From the IMG/VR virus record IMGVR_UViG_3300027706_000002, positions 1-64,000 of that record: a stretch of DNA of 64,000 nt; one strand, 5' to 3'. This document shows, piece by piece, positions 1-8,596 of the stretch; the first letter of the stretch is position 1; each line of letters begins with the position of its first letter. Origin of the DNA: a virus. The position numbers and the translations under genes are program-made. A model generated the notes under the pieces. That model saw only the letters and a list, made by a program, of their open reading frames with translations. It made no database searches and had not been told where the DNA came from.

Positions 1-2
1 AG

Positions 3-125
3 AAGAAGAAGAAGAAGCGATACAACGCAGCCCGGACTACGGAGTTAGGGAAAACGCGGTATCGCGGATACGATGGGTTCCGAGCGGGAAGATTTTTCTT
101 GCTTCGGCGGAGCTACTCTATATAA
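3..125 (+). CDS. Possible C-terminus of a truncated upstream gene
   Basis: The third frame is open from the window edge to a TAA at 123-125, giving 40 residues that begin with a lysine run and stay basic (many R, K, Y). The stop lies 6 bases before the ribosome binding site of the next gene, as expected for tightly packed phage genes. Frame 1 instead stops at 48 and frame 2 stays open into the next gene, so the assignment is uncertain. No family is recognisable from so short a piece. Confidence 0.3.
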   Translation, partial: KKKKKRYNAARTTELGKTRYRGYDGFRAGRFFLLRRSYSI

Positions 126-145
126 TAGTCTCCGAAGGAGGACAA

Positions 146-385
146 GTGATTACTGTATACCAGGGAAGATATTGTACAACTTGCGACCGTTGCGGAATAA
201 CGAAACAAGGAGGTCCAAGGCGGACGTTACTGCAGACGATCCGCTGGCTGTGGAAGCTAGGCTGGAAGGCTCCGACCCCTTGGCCGTGCGAGACTTTGGC
301 GGATCTGTTCCGCCTTAACCTACTGTGCCCCGCTTGTAGTGGGGGCAGAAAACTTCCGGAGGAAACATGGCAGTATGCTACGTGA
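146..385 (+). CDS. Small zinc-finger protein
   Basis: A 79-residue protein with two Cys pairs, CTTCDRCG near residues 10-17 and CPAC near residues 61-64, the pattern of a treble-clef or zinc-ribbon fold that binds one zinc. Start is a GTG at 146 with GAAGGAGG about 4 bases upstream. The frame is open further upstream but has no better start. It overlaps the next gene by 19 nt, so the two are probably translated together. Between the Cys pairs lies a Trp-rich, basic segment. Function unknown; small zinc proteins of this type in phages are often nucleic-acid binding. Confidence 0.65.
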   Translation: MITVYQGRYCTTCDRCGITKQGGPRRTLLQTIRWLWKLGWKAPTPWPCETLADLFRLNLLCPACSGGRKLPEETWQYAT

Positions 386-660
386 TCGCACATCCCCCGC
401 AACCGGAAGCCCATCAGGGCTACGAGGGACCGTTCTTCGCTGCCCACGATCCCGAACAGGGTTGGGGATGGACCTGGTTCCCGCTCGAAGCACACACCTG
501 GGATAGTCGAGACGCAGCGGACGAGGCAGCGGCCCGGTGGTACCCCGAAAAGTATCGCAGTCTCCGCGTCTACGAGATGTTGTTGCTCAAGACTCTGTAT
601 GGAACGACGTGTGTATTGCGAGTCTCGAAGAACGAGATGCGGGTGGAAAAATACCATTGA
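367..660 (+). CDS. Hypothetical protein, 97 aa
   Basis: Unrecognised soluble protein rich in aromatic residues (WGWTW near residue 35) and with an AADEAAARWYPEKY helix near residue 52. Start ATG at 367 is preceded by GGAGGAAAC, a good ribosome binding site, and overlaps the end of the zinc-finger gene. No membrane segment or signal peptide is seen. It sits in the plus-strand early-type cluster ahead of the ParB-like gene, from which it is separated by a 127-nt spacer with a hairpin. Confidence 0.65.
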   Translation: MAVCYVIAHPPQPEAHQGYEGPFFAAHDPEQGWGWTWFPLEAHTWDSRDAADEAAARWYPEKYRSLRVYEMLLLKTLYGTTCVLRVSKNEMRVEKYH

Positions 661-670
661 TCCGGCCTGA

Positions 671-753
671 CCCTCCCTACCCCTTTCCTTTCGCCCCAGG
701 AAGGGGATGGGGAGGGCCAACCGAAGAAATCTCACTCGAATTGTGCCGAGTGA
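671..753 (+). promoter_or_regulatory. Intergenic hairpin and inverted repeat
   Basis: Between the 97-aa gene and the ParB-like gene, arms at 671-686 and 701-716 form a GC-rich imperfect stem (one bulge, one mismatch) without a following T-run. A second inverted repeat, TCACTCG (732-738) / CGAGTGA (747-753) with an 8-nt spacer, follows. Together they could be an attenuator and an operator; no clear promoter boxes are visible. Function is inferred only from symmetry. Confidence 0.35.
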
Positions 754-787
754 CGGTTGGCGAGGAAGTGTACCAGGGAGTCCTACA

Positions 788-2152
788 ATGACGAAGAAGG
801 CGAAGTCGGTGGCAAAGGCGTCGAAGGAAGCTCGGCAGAAGATCTCTTCCAACGTTCGTCCCGTTCTCTACGAGAACGACTACAGCGAGAAGGTGGAGAT
901 CACGGCGGAACGAGCCAAGGAGCTTCTGGGCTGGGAAGAAGAACAGCCCCCACACAAGAAGTTCGGATCGGACTATCTTCTCAAGGATCGGAACGACGTG
1001 AAGATCCGCTGTATCAATAACCCCAACAACCGGCCTTTCTACCCTTCCAACTGCGAGTCTCTCGTCCAGGAGATCCTCAACAAGCGTTGGCGGTTTAACG
1101 GAGAACCGATCATCGTCGGCAAGACTGGTCTTCTTCTCAACGGACAACACCAGTTGGTAGGTCTCGTTCTCGCCGAGCAGGATCGCACCGGCAAACAAGC
1201 TACGCACTGGGCTACCTTGTGGGATGGTCCGGTGACGATGTTGAAGACAATCCAGTACGGGGTCGAGGAAGACGACAACACGGTCAATACATTGGACACG
1301 GGGAAACCCCGTTCCCTCGCGGACGCTCTATATAGAACAGAGGCTTTCCAGAAGCTCAAGCCCAAGATCCGGCAGAAGGCCGCTCGGGCAACGGACTACG
1401 CGGTGCGGCTTTTGTGGCAGCGTACTGGATTGGTGAAGGATCCCTTTACTCGGATTCGCACTCACTCTGAGTCCCTTGCCTTCGTGGAACGACATCCCAA
1501 GCTCCTCAAGGCAGTCCAACATATCCTCAAGATTAACCAGGAGGGATCGTTGGAAAGTTTGGGTCTGGGGTTGGGCTACTGCGCCGGTCTACTCTATCTC
1601 ATGGCTGCCTCTCAGGATGACGGCGATACCTACTTCAATGCAACGCCTCCGAACGAGTCTCTACTGCGGTTGGGGAGATGGGAGAAGGCTTGTGAGTTTT
1701 GGGAAGAGCTAGCTGCTTTGGATGGTAAGCTACGCTCGGTTCGCTATGCTCTAGCCGGGCTACGCGATCCGGATAACGGCCGGGGAGGTTCCCTCGCGGA
1801 GCAGGTCGGGGTGGTGATCTTGGCTTGGAACCTCTATCAGGATGGAGATCTTCCTCAGGAAGCGGACCTGGTTCTTCACTACCTGTATGACGAGGATGGG
1901 GGGAAGCATCTCGACGGACATCCGGAGATGGCTGGAATCGATCGGGGTCCAGGCGGAAAACGAACCAAGGTGAAAGTCTTCTCTGAAGAAAGTTCAGAAG
2001 AAGCTGAGGAGCCACAGGAGTCTTCTTCAGAAGCACCGGAGGAAGAGAACTCAGAGGAGGAATCACAGGAGTTCGAGTCAACGAAAAAGGAGCGTCTCGA
2101 GATGATCAAGCAGCGGCACAAAACTGGAGAATACAAGCGTTCCGCACAGTAA
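788..2152 (+). CDS. ParB/Srx-like domain phage protein
   Basis: A 454-residue protein. The N-terminal part has the ParB/sulfiredoxin-like signature NGQHQLVG near residue 118, followed by the phage-typical block VNTLDTGKPRSLADAL near residue 160. The middle is helical and the last 80 residues are a Ser/Glu-rich acidic tail ending in a basic patch. Phage members of this family are not partition proteins; the fold binds nucleotides or DNA and the role is unknown. ATG at 788 is chosen over the upstream in-frame start at 707 because AGGGAG lies at a proper distance and the upstream stretch overlaps the hairpin. It precedes a helicase gene. Confidence 0.75.
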   Translation: MTKKAKSVAKASKEARQKISSNVRPVLYENDYSEKVEITAERAKELLGWEEEQPPHKKFGSDYLLKDRNDVKIRCINNPNNRPFYPSNCESLVQEILNKRWRFNGEPIIVGKTGLLLNGQHQLVGLVLAEQDRTGKQATHWATLWDGPVTMLKTIQYGVEEDDNTVNTLDTGKPRSLADALYRTEAFQKLKPKIRQKAARATDYAVRLLWQRTGLVKDPFTRIRTHSESLAFVERHPKLLKAVQHILKINQEGSLESLGLGLGYCAGLLYLMAASQDDGDTYFNATPPNESLLRLGRWEKACEFWEELAALDGKLRSVRYALAGLRDPDNGRGGSLAEQVGVVILAWNLYQDGDLPQEADLVLHYLYDEDGGKHLDGHPEMAGIDRGPGGKRTKVKVFSEESSEEAEEPQESSSEAPEEENSEEESQEFESTKKERLEMIKQRHKTGEYKRSAQ

Positions 2153-2215
2153 TGTTCTTTCGGTGACTAGAAACGGAGAAGAGGCTTTCTTTCCCCTAAC
2201 TTACAGGATTCTACC

Positions 2216-3895
2216 ATGAAGAAGTCTTCGTTTAGTGCCGATATGGGTGCCGCTCTGTCTTCCCTGAAGAAGTCTACGGCCCCCAACCACGTCGTGATCG
2301 AGGCTTTGGCGGGAACGGGCAAAACGACTACCTTGGTGGAGGGTCTCCGCCAGCTTCGCGGGCTCACGGTTCGGATCCAACCCAGTCCTCAGCAGGCTGC
2401 TATCTGGTGTGAGCTGGAGAAGAGCCGAGGAGCCAAGGACGTAGCCTTCGTGGCGTTCAATCGTTCCATCGCCGACGAGCTCGCCGAGCGAGTACCCCCG
2501 GGTTGTGAGGCGATGACTATGCACTCGCTCGGTTATCGGGCTGTCCGCAAGGTCTACCCCAATCTCAATACGGATAAGTACCGAGTGTACAACCTGATCG
2601 CTAGGATTCTCGGACAGGATCTCCGCGAGCTCCGCCGCGAGCGTCTCCCTCTTCTCCAAGCGACGAAGGAGCTCGTGGGAAAGTGTAAGATGAACTTGAC
2701 GGGGTTCATCGAGGGGAAGTTGTTGGATCCGGAGGACGAGTTTTGGGACGAGCGTCTGAACGACCTTCTGATCCACTACGACCTCGATCTGGAAGAGGTT
2801 AACGTCGGGGAACTGTTGACCCTGACTCCGAAGGTGTTACACGCCTGTAAGGATTTTACAGCTGACGGGCAGGTGGATTTCGACGATCAGATCTGGCTCC
2901 CCGTGGTCCTGGGATTACCTTTGGTGAAGGTCTACGATCTTCTCCTGGTGGACGAAGCGCAGGATCTGAACCGTTGTCAACAAGCTCTGGCGAAACGGGC
3001 CGGAAGGCGATTGATCCTCTGCGGAGATCCACAACAGGCGATCTACGGTTTCGCCGGAGCCGATTCGGAGTCGATGCCTCGCATGACCGAGGAACTGAGC
3101 TTGACTCCACAGGGCTGTGTGACGCTGCCTTTGACGATGACTCGCCGTTGTGGAAAGGCCATCGTACAAGAGGCGCAGGTCTTTGTCCCCACCTTTACCG
3201 CTCACGAGAGTAATCCTGCCGGTCAGATCCGTCGGGCTCTCTACCCGATCCAAGGCACTCGTAAGGAGCGTCGAGAGATTCCCCTCGAAGAAAGCTACCA
3301 GAAGGAAGTCCAGGAAGGCGATATGCTCTTGTGTAGGGTCAACGCTCCGCTCGTCCGCCAGTGTTTCGCCTTTTTGCGGAGAGGTCGGAGGGCTAATATC
3401 TTGGGTCGGGATGTGGGAACGGGGTTGGTGAGCTTGGTGAAACGTTTGAGTGGTTGGGGAGATACCCCCGCACAACAAGAAGAAGCTCGCTCTGTTCCGA
3501 TCGCTACCTTCCTCCGGGATCTTCATGACTGGGAACACCATGAGATCTCCAAGGAACAAGCGCAACGCAACCCCTCTGAGTCGAAGCTCGTTCTGATTGC
3601 GGATAAAGCACTGTGTCTACAGTGTTTCGCAGACCAATCGAAAACCGTCGGCGAGATGCTGGATAAGATCAACGCGGTGTTCACTGACGATCCGACGAAG
3701 CCCGGGATTCGACTCAGTTCCATACACAAAGCGAAAGGCCTGGAGGCGAAACGAGTCTTTCTCCTCCGCCCTGTTGCCGAGGGAGCGACGATTCCGCACC
3801 CAATGGCAAAGACCGAATGGCAGCGGAAGCAAGAATACAACCTCTTGTACGTGGCCGTGACTCGAGCGATCGAAGAGCTCGTCTACGTGGACTGA
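2216..3895 (+). CDS. UvrD/Rep-like superfamily 1 DNA helicase
   Basis: A 559-residue ATP-dependent helicase that should unwind DNA during replication or recombination. Motifs in order: Walker A EALAGTGKTT near residue 25; motif Ia FVAFNRSIADEL near 78; Walker B LLVDEAQDL near 245; motif III LCGDPQQAIYGFAGA near 265; motif V SSIHKAKGLEAKRVF near 505; motif VI LLYVAVTRA near 545. It is shorter than bacterial UvrD (about 720 aa), as usual for phage members. The start follows an AGGA box with a 9-nt spacing. It is co-oriented with the ParB-like gene and a 105-aa protein, forming the left plus-strand operon. Confidence 0.93.
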   Translation: MKKSSFSADMGAALSSLKKSTAPNHVVIEALAGTGKTTTLVEGLRQLRGLTVRIQPSPQQAAIWCELEKSRGAKDVAFVAFNRSIADELAERVPPGCEAMTMHSLGYRAVRKVYPNLNTDKYRVYNLIARILGQDLRELRRERLPLLQATKELVGKCKMNLTGFIEGKLLDPEDEFWDERLNDLLIHYDLDLEEVNVGELLTLTPKVLHACKDFTADGQVDFDDQIWLPVVLGLPLVKVYDLLLVDEAQDLNRCQQALAKRAGRRLILCGDPQQAIYGFAGADSESMPRMTEELSLTPQGCVTLPLTMTRRCGKAIVQEAQVFVPTFTAHESNPAGQIRRALYPIQGTRKERREIPLEESYQKEVQEGDMLLCRVNAPLVRQCFAFLRRGRRANILGRDVGTGLVSLVKRLSGWGDTPAQQEEARSVPIATFLRDLHDWEHHEISKEQAQRNPSESKLVLIADKALCLQCFADQSKTVGEMLDKINAVFTDDPTKPGIRLSSIHKAKGLEAKRVFLLRPVAEGATIPHPMAKTEWQRKQEYNLLYVAVTRAIEELVYVD

Positions 3896-3930
3896 GCTTT
3901 CGAAGAACCCATTACCGCAAGGAGAAAACC

Positions 3931-4248
3931 ATGAGTTCCAAGACAAAGAAACAAAAACTGCTGAGTCCTTATGAGAAAGTACAGGAGAAGCGGCGTCTCG
4001 ATCGGGAGCGTTGGGAGAAGATCCGTCAGATTGCTCTCGAGCAGGGATTTGCGCTTATCCAAATTTCCCCCCGTCGTTACTTGGTTGCTAAGCTCGATAC
4101 CGTTAGTGCTGGTCGCTACTCGGTCGTTCCTCACGGTGGCTTTTGGACCTACTTAGGAGCGACGGTTGTCTGTGGACCTACGACGTGGGAAGAATGCCGG
4201 CGTTGGATCGCTGAGAACAGCGAACCCTTACCTGAGGAGCTTCAATAA
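3931..4248 (+). CDS. Hypothetical protein, 105 aa
   Basis: A small protein with a very basic N-terminus (KKQKLL...EKRRLDRERW) and a C-terminal alpha/beta part. ATG at 3931 is preceded by AAGGAG at ideal spacing; the frame is open upstream but without such a site. It follows the helicase by 35 nt and ends just before the convergent terminator, so it is the last gene of the left plus-strand operon. No family recognised. Confidence 0.75.
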   Translation: MSSKTKKQKLLSPYEKVQEKRRLDRERWEKIRQIALEQGFALIQISPRRYLVAKLDTVSAGRYSVVPHGGFWTYLGATVVCGPTTWEECRRWIAENSEPLPEELQ

Positions 4249-4305
4249 CATGTTAGGTCTGTCCCCCTATCTCGATCGGATCTTCGGAGATTAGAGAGAG
4301 AAAAG

Positions 4306-4363
4306 ACCCCACCCTTGGTTGCGAACGCCGGAAAGGAGCAAAAAACCGGCCCAAGGGTGGGGT
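4306..4363. terminator. Hairpin terminator at a convergent gene junction
   Basis: Perfect 13-bp stem, arms 4306-4318 and 4351-4363, with an inner GCCGG/CCGGC stem at 4327-4331 and 4346-4350. Read on the minus strand the stem is followed by TCTTTTCTCTCTCT, a terminator-like tract for the glycosyltransferase gene. On the plus strand the tail is weaker (GTACTCTAGAGTTTTTC). It lies between the ends of convergent genes at 4248 and 4369. Confidence 0.8.
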
Positions 4364-4368
4364 GTACT

Positions 4369-5106
4369 CTAGAGTTTTTCCTGCCGAAAGCGTTCCGGTC
4401 CGGCCTTTCCTCGCCTTCCTTTCCAGATCTCAACCATCTTCTTTCGCCGTTCTTGAGCTTCTTCGGGCTGTGATCCGTCTCGGCGAATTGTCGCTCGTCC
4501 GCACCAGTTTTCTCCGGCCGGGCCCAAGTGTAACACTTCGAAAGGCGGACGGATCTTCTGCGCAGAAGGCCAACGGAATTGGAAAAAGGAATCGGCTCCG
4601 CCCGCGTGTTTCCAATCCACTTCGTGCCAAGGAGGTGGTCCCAGGTGGGGATCTGCGGGATGAAAGATCTGTGAGTATCCTGCCCACTCGGCGATATTCG
4701 GGTGGATCGGATAATTCTTCCATTGTGATTCTTCAGGTATAGGTTGGAGAACGTCCTCGAACATCCTCCGTAGCGGGGTATAGAGGCAACCGATCTCCTT
4801 CGGGTATTCCGGGATCTTCCGCGGCCACAAAACATCCGCATCCATCAGGCACATCCAATCGTCGAGTTGCCGATACTCCATCTTGTCCAAGGCTTCCTCC
4901 AGAGCGAGCCACTTATTGAATATCGCTCCGTCGCGGTAGAAGGCATCGGTCACATAGAAATCGCATTGCGAATAATACGCCAGATCTATCGTCCGGTGGT
5001 CCTGAGGAGCGGTTACAATCAGGATACGGTTGAAGTGGTGCCGGTTATAGGGAAGAGTTACCTCAAGAAGATCAGCATAGTCTACACAAACGAGTACCGC
5101 GTTCAT
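4369..5106 (-). CDS. Glycosyltransferase, GT-A like
   Basis: A 245-residue cytosolic protein with a GT-A fold pattern: an N-terminal Rossmann-like strand (AVLVCVDYADLL), a second strand ILIVTAPQD, and the metal-binding DxD motif in CLMDADVLWP near residue 100. It would transfer a sugar from a nucleotide sugar to an unknown acceptor. The N-terminus and DxD region resemble the gene at 25555-26406, so the two are probably paralogues. ATG at 5106 is chosen over a GTG at 5154 because that alignment starts there. It is the last gene of the sugar island and ends in the hairpin terminator. Confidence 0.75.
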   Translation of the reverse strand: MNAVLVCVDYADLLEVTLPYNRHHFNRILIVTAPQDHRTIDLAYYSQCDFYVTDAFYRDGAIFNKWLALEEALDKMEYRQLDDWMCLMDADVLWPRKIPEYPKEIGCLYTPLRRMFEDVLQPIPEESQWKNYPIHPNIAEWAGYSQIFHPADPHLGPPPWHEVDWKHAGGADSFFQFRWPSAQKIRPPFEVLHLGPAGENWCGRATIRRDGSQPEEAQERRKKMVEIWKGRRGKAGPERFRQEKL

Positions 5107-5309
5107 GGGATCGATTTGCCTCGATTTTGGTTTCGGAGGGAGAATCCCCCACACGAGCCCGAATCCGGACCAAATACGGGCGTGCAGAATACCTAACTTG
5201 TGTAGGGTACAGAGTTTACGAGTTTTATAGTCCGCTATCGTAACTTATGTCTATTCCAATAGTTACGTCGATTATCGAAAAACGGAACGTTAACGAAGCA
5301 CCTTTTAGG
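5107..5309. other. Intergenic stretch, no gene seen
   Basis: 203 bases between the methyltransferase and the glycosyltransferase, AT-richer than its surroundings. On the minus strand there is a TATAAA box near 5230 but no convincing -35 at standard spacing. No open frame with a ribosome binding site was found. It may carry a promoter for the last gene of the island. Confidence 0.4.
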
Positions 5310-5999
5310 CTAGAGGTAGATAATTCCTACCCCGCAGCTGCGGCCTTGCCAGTGGTAAAGCCATTGATCATAGGAGTTACGGATACCGTTCCTTTCGACC
5401 TCCTTCCATTCTTCCGTTTCGAGGATCTGTTGAGTTCGGTAGCCTCGATTCTTGAGCACTCGGAAGGCTTCTCCGGGAATTGGATCCTGGATGTCGTGTA
5501 GGAAGGCGATGGATCCGGGTCGTAGTAGGGGACGGTAGAAATCGAAGTCCCGCTGGAAAGCTGTTTTGTCTCCGTCCAAAAAGAGAACGTCGAGCGCATC
5601 CCCCTCGAGAAACTTTACCACCTTGGGGTAGTTACCTATCTCGTAGCTCGATCCGGGAATCCAAAAGAATTGGATCTGCGGAAAGGCTTTCTCGAATTCC
5701 TCAGCGTAGGGAGTACCCTTTATCTCGATAGAGATGACCTTGCGAAGCGTCGGCAGCCCCTTGCACCAATGGTATAGACCTCCACCCTTATCGGAACCGA
5801 TATCGAGAAGCGTGCGCGGCCGGACCTTGCGGGCTGCTTGTAGCATTGTCCGAAGCTCTTGTTTCCTTTGGAGAGGGAAGAAGTATCCGGTTTCGAAGAC
5901 TTCGGGGTAGAGATCCCACCCTGCGGGCCGGCTACTATCGTCTCGAAAGAACCGTTGAATCTCTTCTAGCATTCCTTCCGGAAATTTCTCTTCACTCAT
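5310..5999 (-). CDS. Class I SAM-dependent methyltransferase
   Basis: A 229-residue protein with motif I LLDIGSDKGGG near residue 65 for SAM binding, a following acidic residue in ISIEIKG, and a motif IV-like strand VLFLDGDKTAFQRD near 139. The pattern resembles methyltransferases related to cephalosporin-hydroxylase and macrocin-O-methyltransferase families that act on sugars or small molecules. Starts could be GTG 6002 or ATG 5999; GGAG is best spaced for the ATG, which overlaps the upstream stop. Its neighbour is a second, different methyltransferase. Substrate unknown; a sugar is suggested by context. Confidence 0.8.
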   Translation of the reverse strand: MSEEKFPEGMLEEIQRFFRDDSSRPAGWDLYPEVFETGYFFPLQRKQELRTMLQAARKVRPRTLLDIGSDKGGGLYHWCKGLPTLRKVISIEIKGTPYAEEFEKAFPQIQFFWIPGSSYEIGNYPKVVKFLEGDALDVLFLDGDKTAFQRDFDFYRPLLRPGSIAFLHDIQDPIPGEAFRVLKNRGYRTQQILETEEWKEVERNGIRNSYDQWLYHWQGRSCGVGIIYL

Positions 6000-6580
6000 C
6001 ACTTCTCCAGATAAAAGGACCAGGGGCTCCCGTCCAACTCCACGACCAGGTGAATCGGTCTACCGCCGATCTCGCGGGCAAATTCGAAGAGTACGGGTTG
6101 TAGATATCTTCCCCAACCGCCGAGATGTTCTCCGGGACAGACGATATCATGTCCTCCCAGGATGCCTCCGGGACGCAGTTTCCGCCACCACAGGCGGAGA
6201 TCCTGGAGGAAGTATTCGGGTTGGTGATTTCCGTCGATGTAAACGAAATCAATCGACTGGGGAGCGAAGAGGTTGTGAGCTTCTTGGCTCGTGAGTTTAA
6301 GGATTCGAGCCTTATTCTCGAGACGTTGACGAGCGACGGCTTCATCCTCTTGTCGGTTTTTGTGACTAGTTGGATCTTCAGGATCGTATCCCGATAACCA
6401 TGGATCGACGCAGTGGAGAGTACCTTCCGTCCATTGTTCAAGGAAACGGAGGGCGAAAAGACCTTGATCGGTTCCAATTTCGACGGCGGTTTCTTTCAAG
6501 CCCCTTTGGATAAGGAAGGAGCCGAAGTTGTGACGTTCGATAAAGGGAGCCTGGTGTAGAAGGAGGTTATTTCTTTGCAT
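5999..6580 (-). CDS. Class I SAM-dependent methyltransferase (Methyltransf_24-like)
   Basis: A 193-residue enzyme with motif I AVEIGTDQGLFALRFL near residue 32 and the block DFVYIDGNHQPEYFLQDL near 110, followed by LRPGGILGGHD, which is typical of Methyltransf_24 enzymes that often methylate sugars. It overlaps the radical SAM gene upstream by 14 nt and abuts the other methyltransferase downstream, indicating translational coupling. No membrane segment. Confidence 0.85.
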   Translation of the reverse strand: MQRNNLLLHQAPFIERHNFGSFLIQRGLKETAVEIGTDQGLFALRFLEQWTEGTLHCVDPWLSGYDPEDPTSHKNRQEDEAVARQRLENKARILKLTSQEAHNLFAPQSIDFVYIDGNHQPEYFLQDLRLWWRKLRPGGILGGHDIVCPGEHLGGWGRYLQPVLFEFAREIGGRPIHLVVELDGSPWSFYLEK

Positions 6581-7520
6581 TGCCGAGATAGTCCGTGGTA
6601 CGTTGGATTTTGCCGAGACCTAATTGAACGAGATCGGTAACAACCTGGACGGGGCGATGGCGACGTTTAGGGCGAAAGATGGAGGCGTGGGTAGCAGAAG
6701 TCTGTTCGATACCTTCTTCAGCCATCGCGAGTTCGCCATAACCCTTTAGAGGTACGCCGCACTCGTGGCAGTGTTTGCGAACCTGGGAGGCGAAGGCGGA
6801 CATCCCCAATTTCCACCAAGGTAATCCGAAGAAGAGAAGAGTGGGATCGATCCCTGTATCGGGGTAGTCGGGGTCGTCTTGATGGAGAATACTTTGCGCT
6901 CCCGCGACCTCGCAGAACCAGGCTCGTAGTTGACCGCGAAAGACTCCGATCATTGCTGACCAGTGTTGGTTAATATCACAGCGGCTGATAAGTTCCCAGC
7001 GTTGTCCTTCGTCGGCGATAATGTCTCGCATCGCGAGATGAACGGGACTGTGTCGGGAATCTCGCTCTAAACCGACCGGATGGCACTCCGGCCAATCCCT
7101 TTTGAATTCGTCGTAGGCTGCGCGATCGAGATGAACGTTGAGGTTACTGACTGCAGGATTGAAAGTCTCCTGCATAATCTTTCCCTTGCCGACAGGGTGA
7201 TTACACCATAAACCCCGTTGCTCGTAAGGTATATGCCGACGGAGGATCTCACACAACGAGGAAAATTGCGGATGAAGAGCGGGATTACCGCCGAAGATCC
7301 CTACGACACCGAAGTAGTCTCGTAGAGATAGTACCGCTGCTTCGAAGTGTTCGGGAGAAATAAATTCGGTTCGTCCCGCGAGGTTGGAACCCTGTGTGCA
7401 GCCAAAACAGGCCTTATCGCAGGCTCTCGTGATATGGATCTGGATAACCCCTTCTCGGTATTTACCAGGTCTTCTCGTCCCCGGAGCGACCATCCTTTCG
7501 AGGGCCTCTCGTTCCGTCAT
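6567..7520 (-). CDS. Radical SAM enzyme
   Basis: A 317-residue protein with the 4Fe-4S motif CDKACFGC (Cx3Cx2C) near residue 34 and a GGNP motif (GIFGGNPALHPQF, near 75) in place of the GGEP SAM-binding motif. A second Cys group, CHECG near residue 248, and FCEVAG near 203 could hold an auxiliary cluster or zinc. It would generate a 5'-deoxyadenosyl radical to modify a sugar, peptide or nucleotide. The start has AAAGGAG at good spacing. Context with glycosyltransferases and methyltransferases suggests sugar modification, but the substrate cannot be read from sequence. Confidence 0.88.
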   Translation of the reverse strand: MTEREALERMVAPGTRRPGKYREGVIQIHITRACDKACFGCTQGSNLAGRTEFISPEHFEAAVLSLRDYFGVVGIFGGNPALHPQFSSLCEILRRHIPYEQRGLWCNHPVGKGKIMQETFNPAVSNLNVHLDRAAYDEFKRDWPECHPVGLERDSRHSPVHLAMRDIIADEGQRWELISRCDINQHWSAMIGVFRGQLRAWFCEVAGAQSILHQDDPDYPDTGIDPTLLFFGLPWWKLGMSAFASQVRKHCHECGVPLKGYGELAMAEEGIEQTSATHASIFRPKRRHRPVQVVTDLVQLGLGKIQRTTDYLGNAKK

Positions 7521-8596
7521 GATTGGCTCCTTTCGTTATAGCGGCAACGCAACGCTTCGATATCGCGGGCGAGAATCGTTCCGAGATGATGATAGTCGTA
7601 GTAGCTAGTTGCCCGAAGAGCGAAATGGCGTTGTCGTTGTGGATCGTAGCTGGCTTCGAGGCGACTCAGGAGATCGGCGATTTGCTCGGTGGGTGTCTCA
7701 GGATGTATTCGTACAAGGTTGTCGTCGATTTCCGGGAGGACTTCGTCCCCGGGAAGATCAGTGAGAACGATACAACCTGCGGCGGTAGCTTCGATAATCT
7801 TACGAAGGGCATAACCGAATCGGGAGGCAGTACAGATCGCTACACGATGTCGACTTAATTGTTCAAGATATTGTGGAGTGTGACAACCATTTTGATGGTA
7901 GCCGGGGTGGTGAAGAACAGTACAGTTCGGTAGCCGGTTTGCATCTCGGAAGAGGCGTTGGCGAAGCGGATAGGCATTCGATACCGCCCCGGAAAGAAAA
8001 CAACCGGCACGACCTTCGCTACGATAGGTGGGAACGTGTACAGGATCGAGACTGTGGTAGGTCCGAATGCAGTGCTCTTCACGGATATAGGGTGCCAAGT
8101 GTTTTACGATACGGGGGTGGTAGTAGATAATCCAGGCGTGACAACCGATTTCTTGAGCAGACTCGGCGTGGTAGTGGGGCCTTTGTTGCGAGTCTTTGAG
8201 GATTGTGAGCTTGAAGCGTTCTTTGTCTTGAGCGAGGCAGTCAATACGGTTGAAGCGGGCTCGACGATCGCGGAAGTCCCGTGGTTGCGCGTCCCACTCT
8301 CGTTTATCCTGGACGACGATAACTCCGGGGTTGAGGTGGCGGACGATTCGTCCTACGTCGGTCTCGTTGCGAGGTAGGCCGTAGCCCACGAGAAGATAGC
8401 CCGCGTGTTCGAGAGCGAGGGCTATTTGCCAACCTTCGTCGGTGGTATGCTTTTGCATCGAGGAAACGGCGAGCATCACCCTATGCCGATTCTCCTCGGG
8501 CGGAGGGGTGTAAGGCGGAGCTTCTAATCGACCGGGAGATAGTTGCTCTCGGGGACCAATTCCGGCGATGACTTCTGCGATAGAAATCGGACGCAC
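7517..8596 (-). CDS. Glycosyltransferase, GT-B like (CgeB/GT1 type)
   Basis: A 359-residue protein whose C-terminal half has the GT-B nucleotide-sugar binding pattern: ASRFGYALRKIIEATAAGC followed by VLTDLPGDEVLPEI near residue 285, as in CgeB-like spore-maturation and family 1 enzymes. The N-terminal half has Rossmann-like strands (LAVSSMQKH, LLVGYGLP, VIVVQDKRE). A GTG start at 8596 is chosen: GGGAGGT lies 6 nt upstream and the codon overlaps the upstream TAG by one base. It overlaps the radical SAM start by 4 nt. Confidence 0.78.
   Translation of the reverse strand: MRPISIAEVIAGIGPREQLSPGRLEAPPYTPPPEENRHRVMLAVSSMQKHTTDEGWQIALALEHAGYLLVGYGLPRNETDVGRIVRHLNPGVIVVQDKREWDAQPRDFRDRRARFNRIDCLAQDKERFKLTILKDSQQRPHYHAESAQEIGCHAWIIYYHPRIVKHLAPYIREEHCIRTYHSLDPVHVPTYRSEGRAGCFLSGAVSNAYPLRQRLFRDANRLPNCTVLHHPGYHQNGCHTPQYLEQLSRHRVAICTASRFGYALRKIIEATAAGCIVLTDLPGDEVLPEIDDNLVRIHPETPTEQIADLLSRLEASYDPQRQRHFALRATSYYDYHHLGTILARDIEALRCRYNERSQS

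Noticed and set aside
788-2152. A plasmid-type ParB partition protein
   Set aside because: Only the small ParB/Srx-like fold is seen; there is no ParA neighbour, no parS-like repeats, and this form is typical of virulent phages.
5247-5501. Plus-strand 84-codon frame in the sugar island
   Set aside because: Mostly antisense to the methyltransferase gene and without a ribosome binding site.
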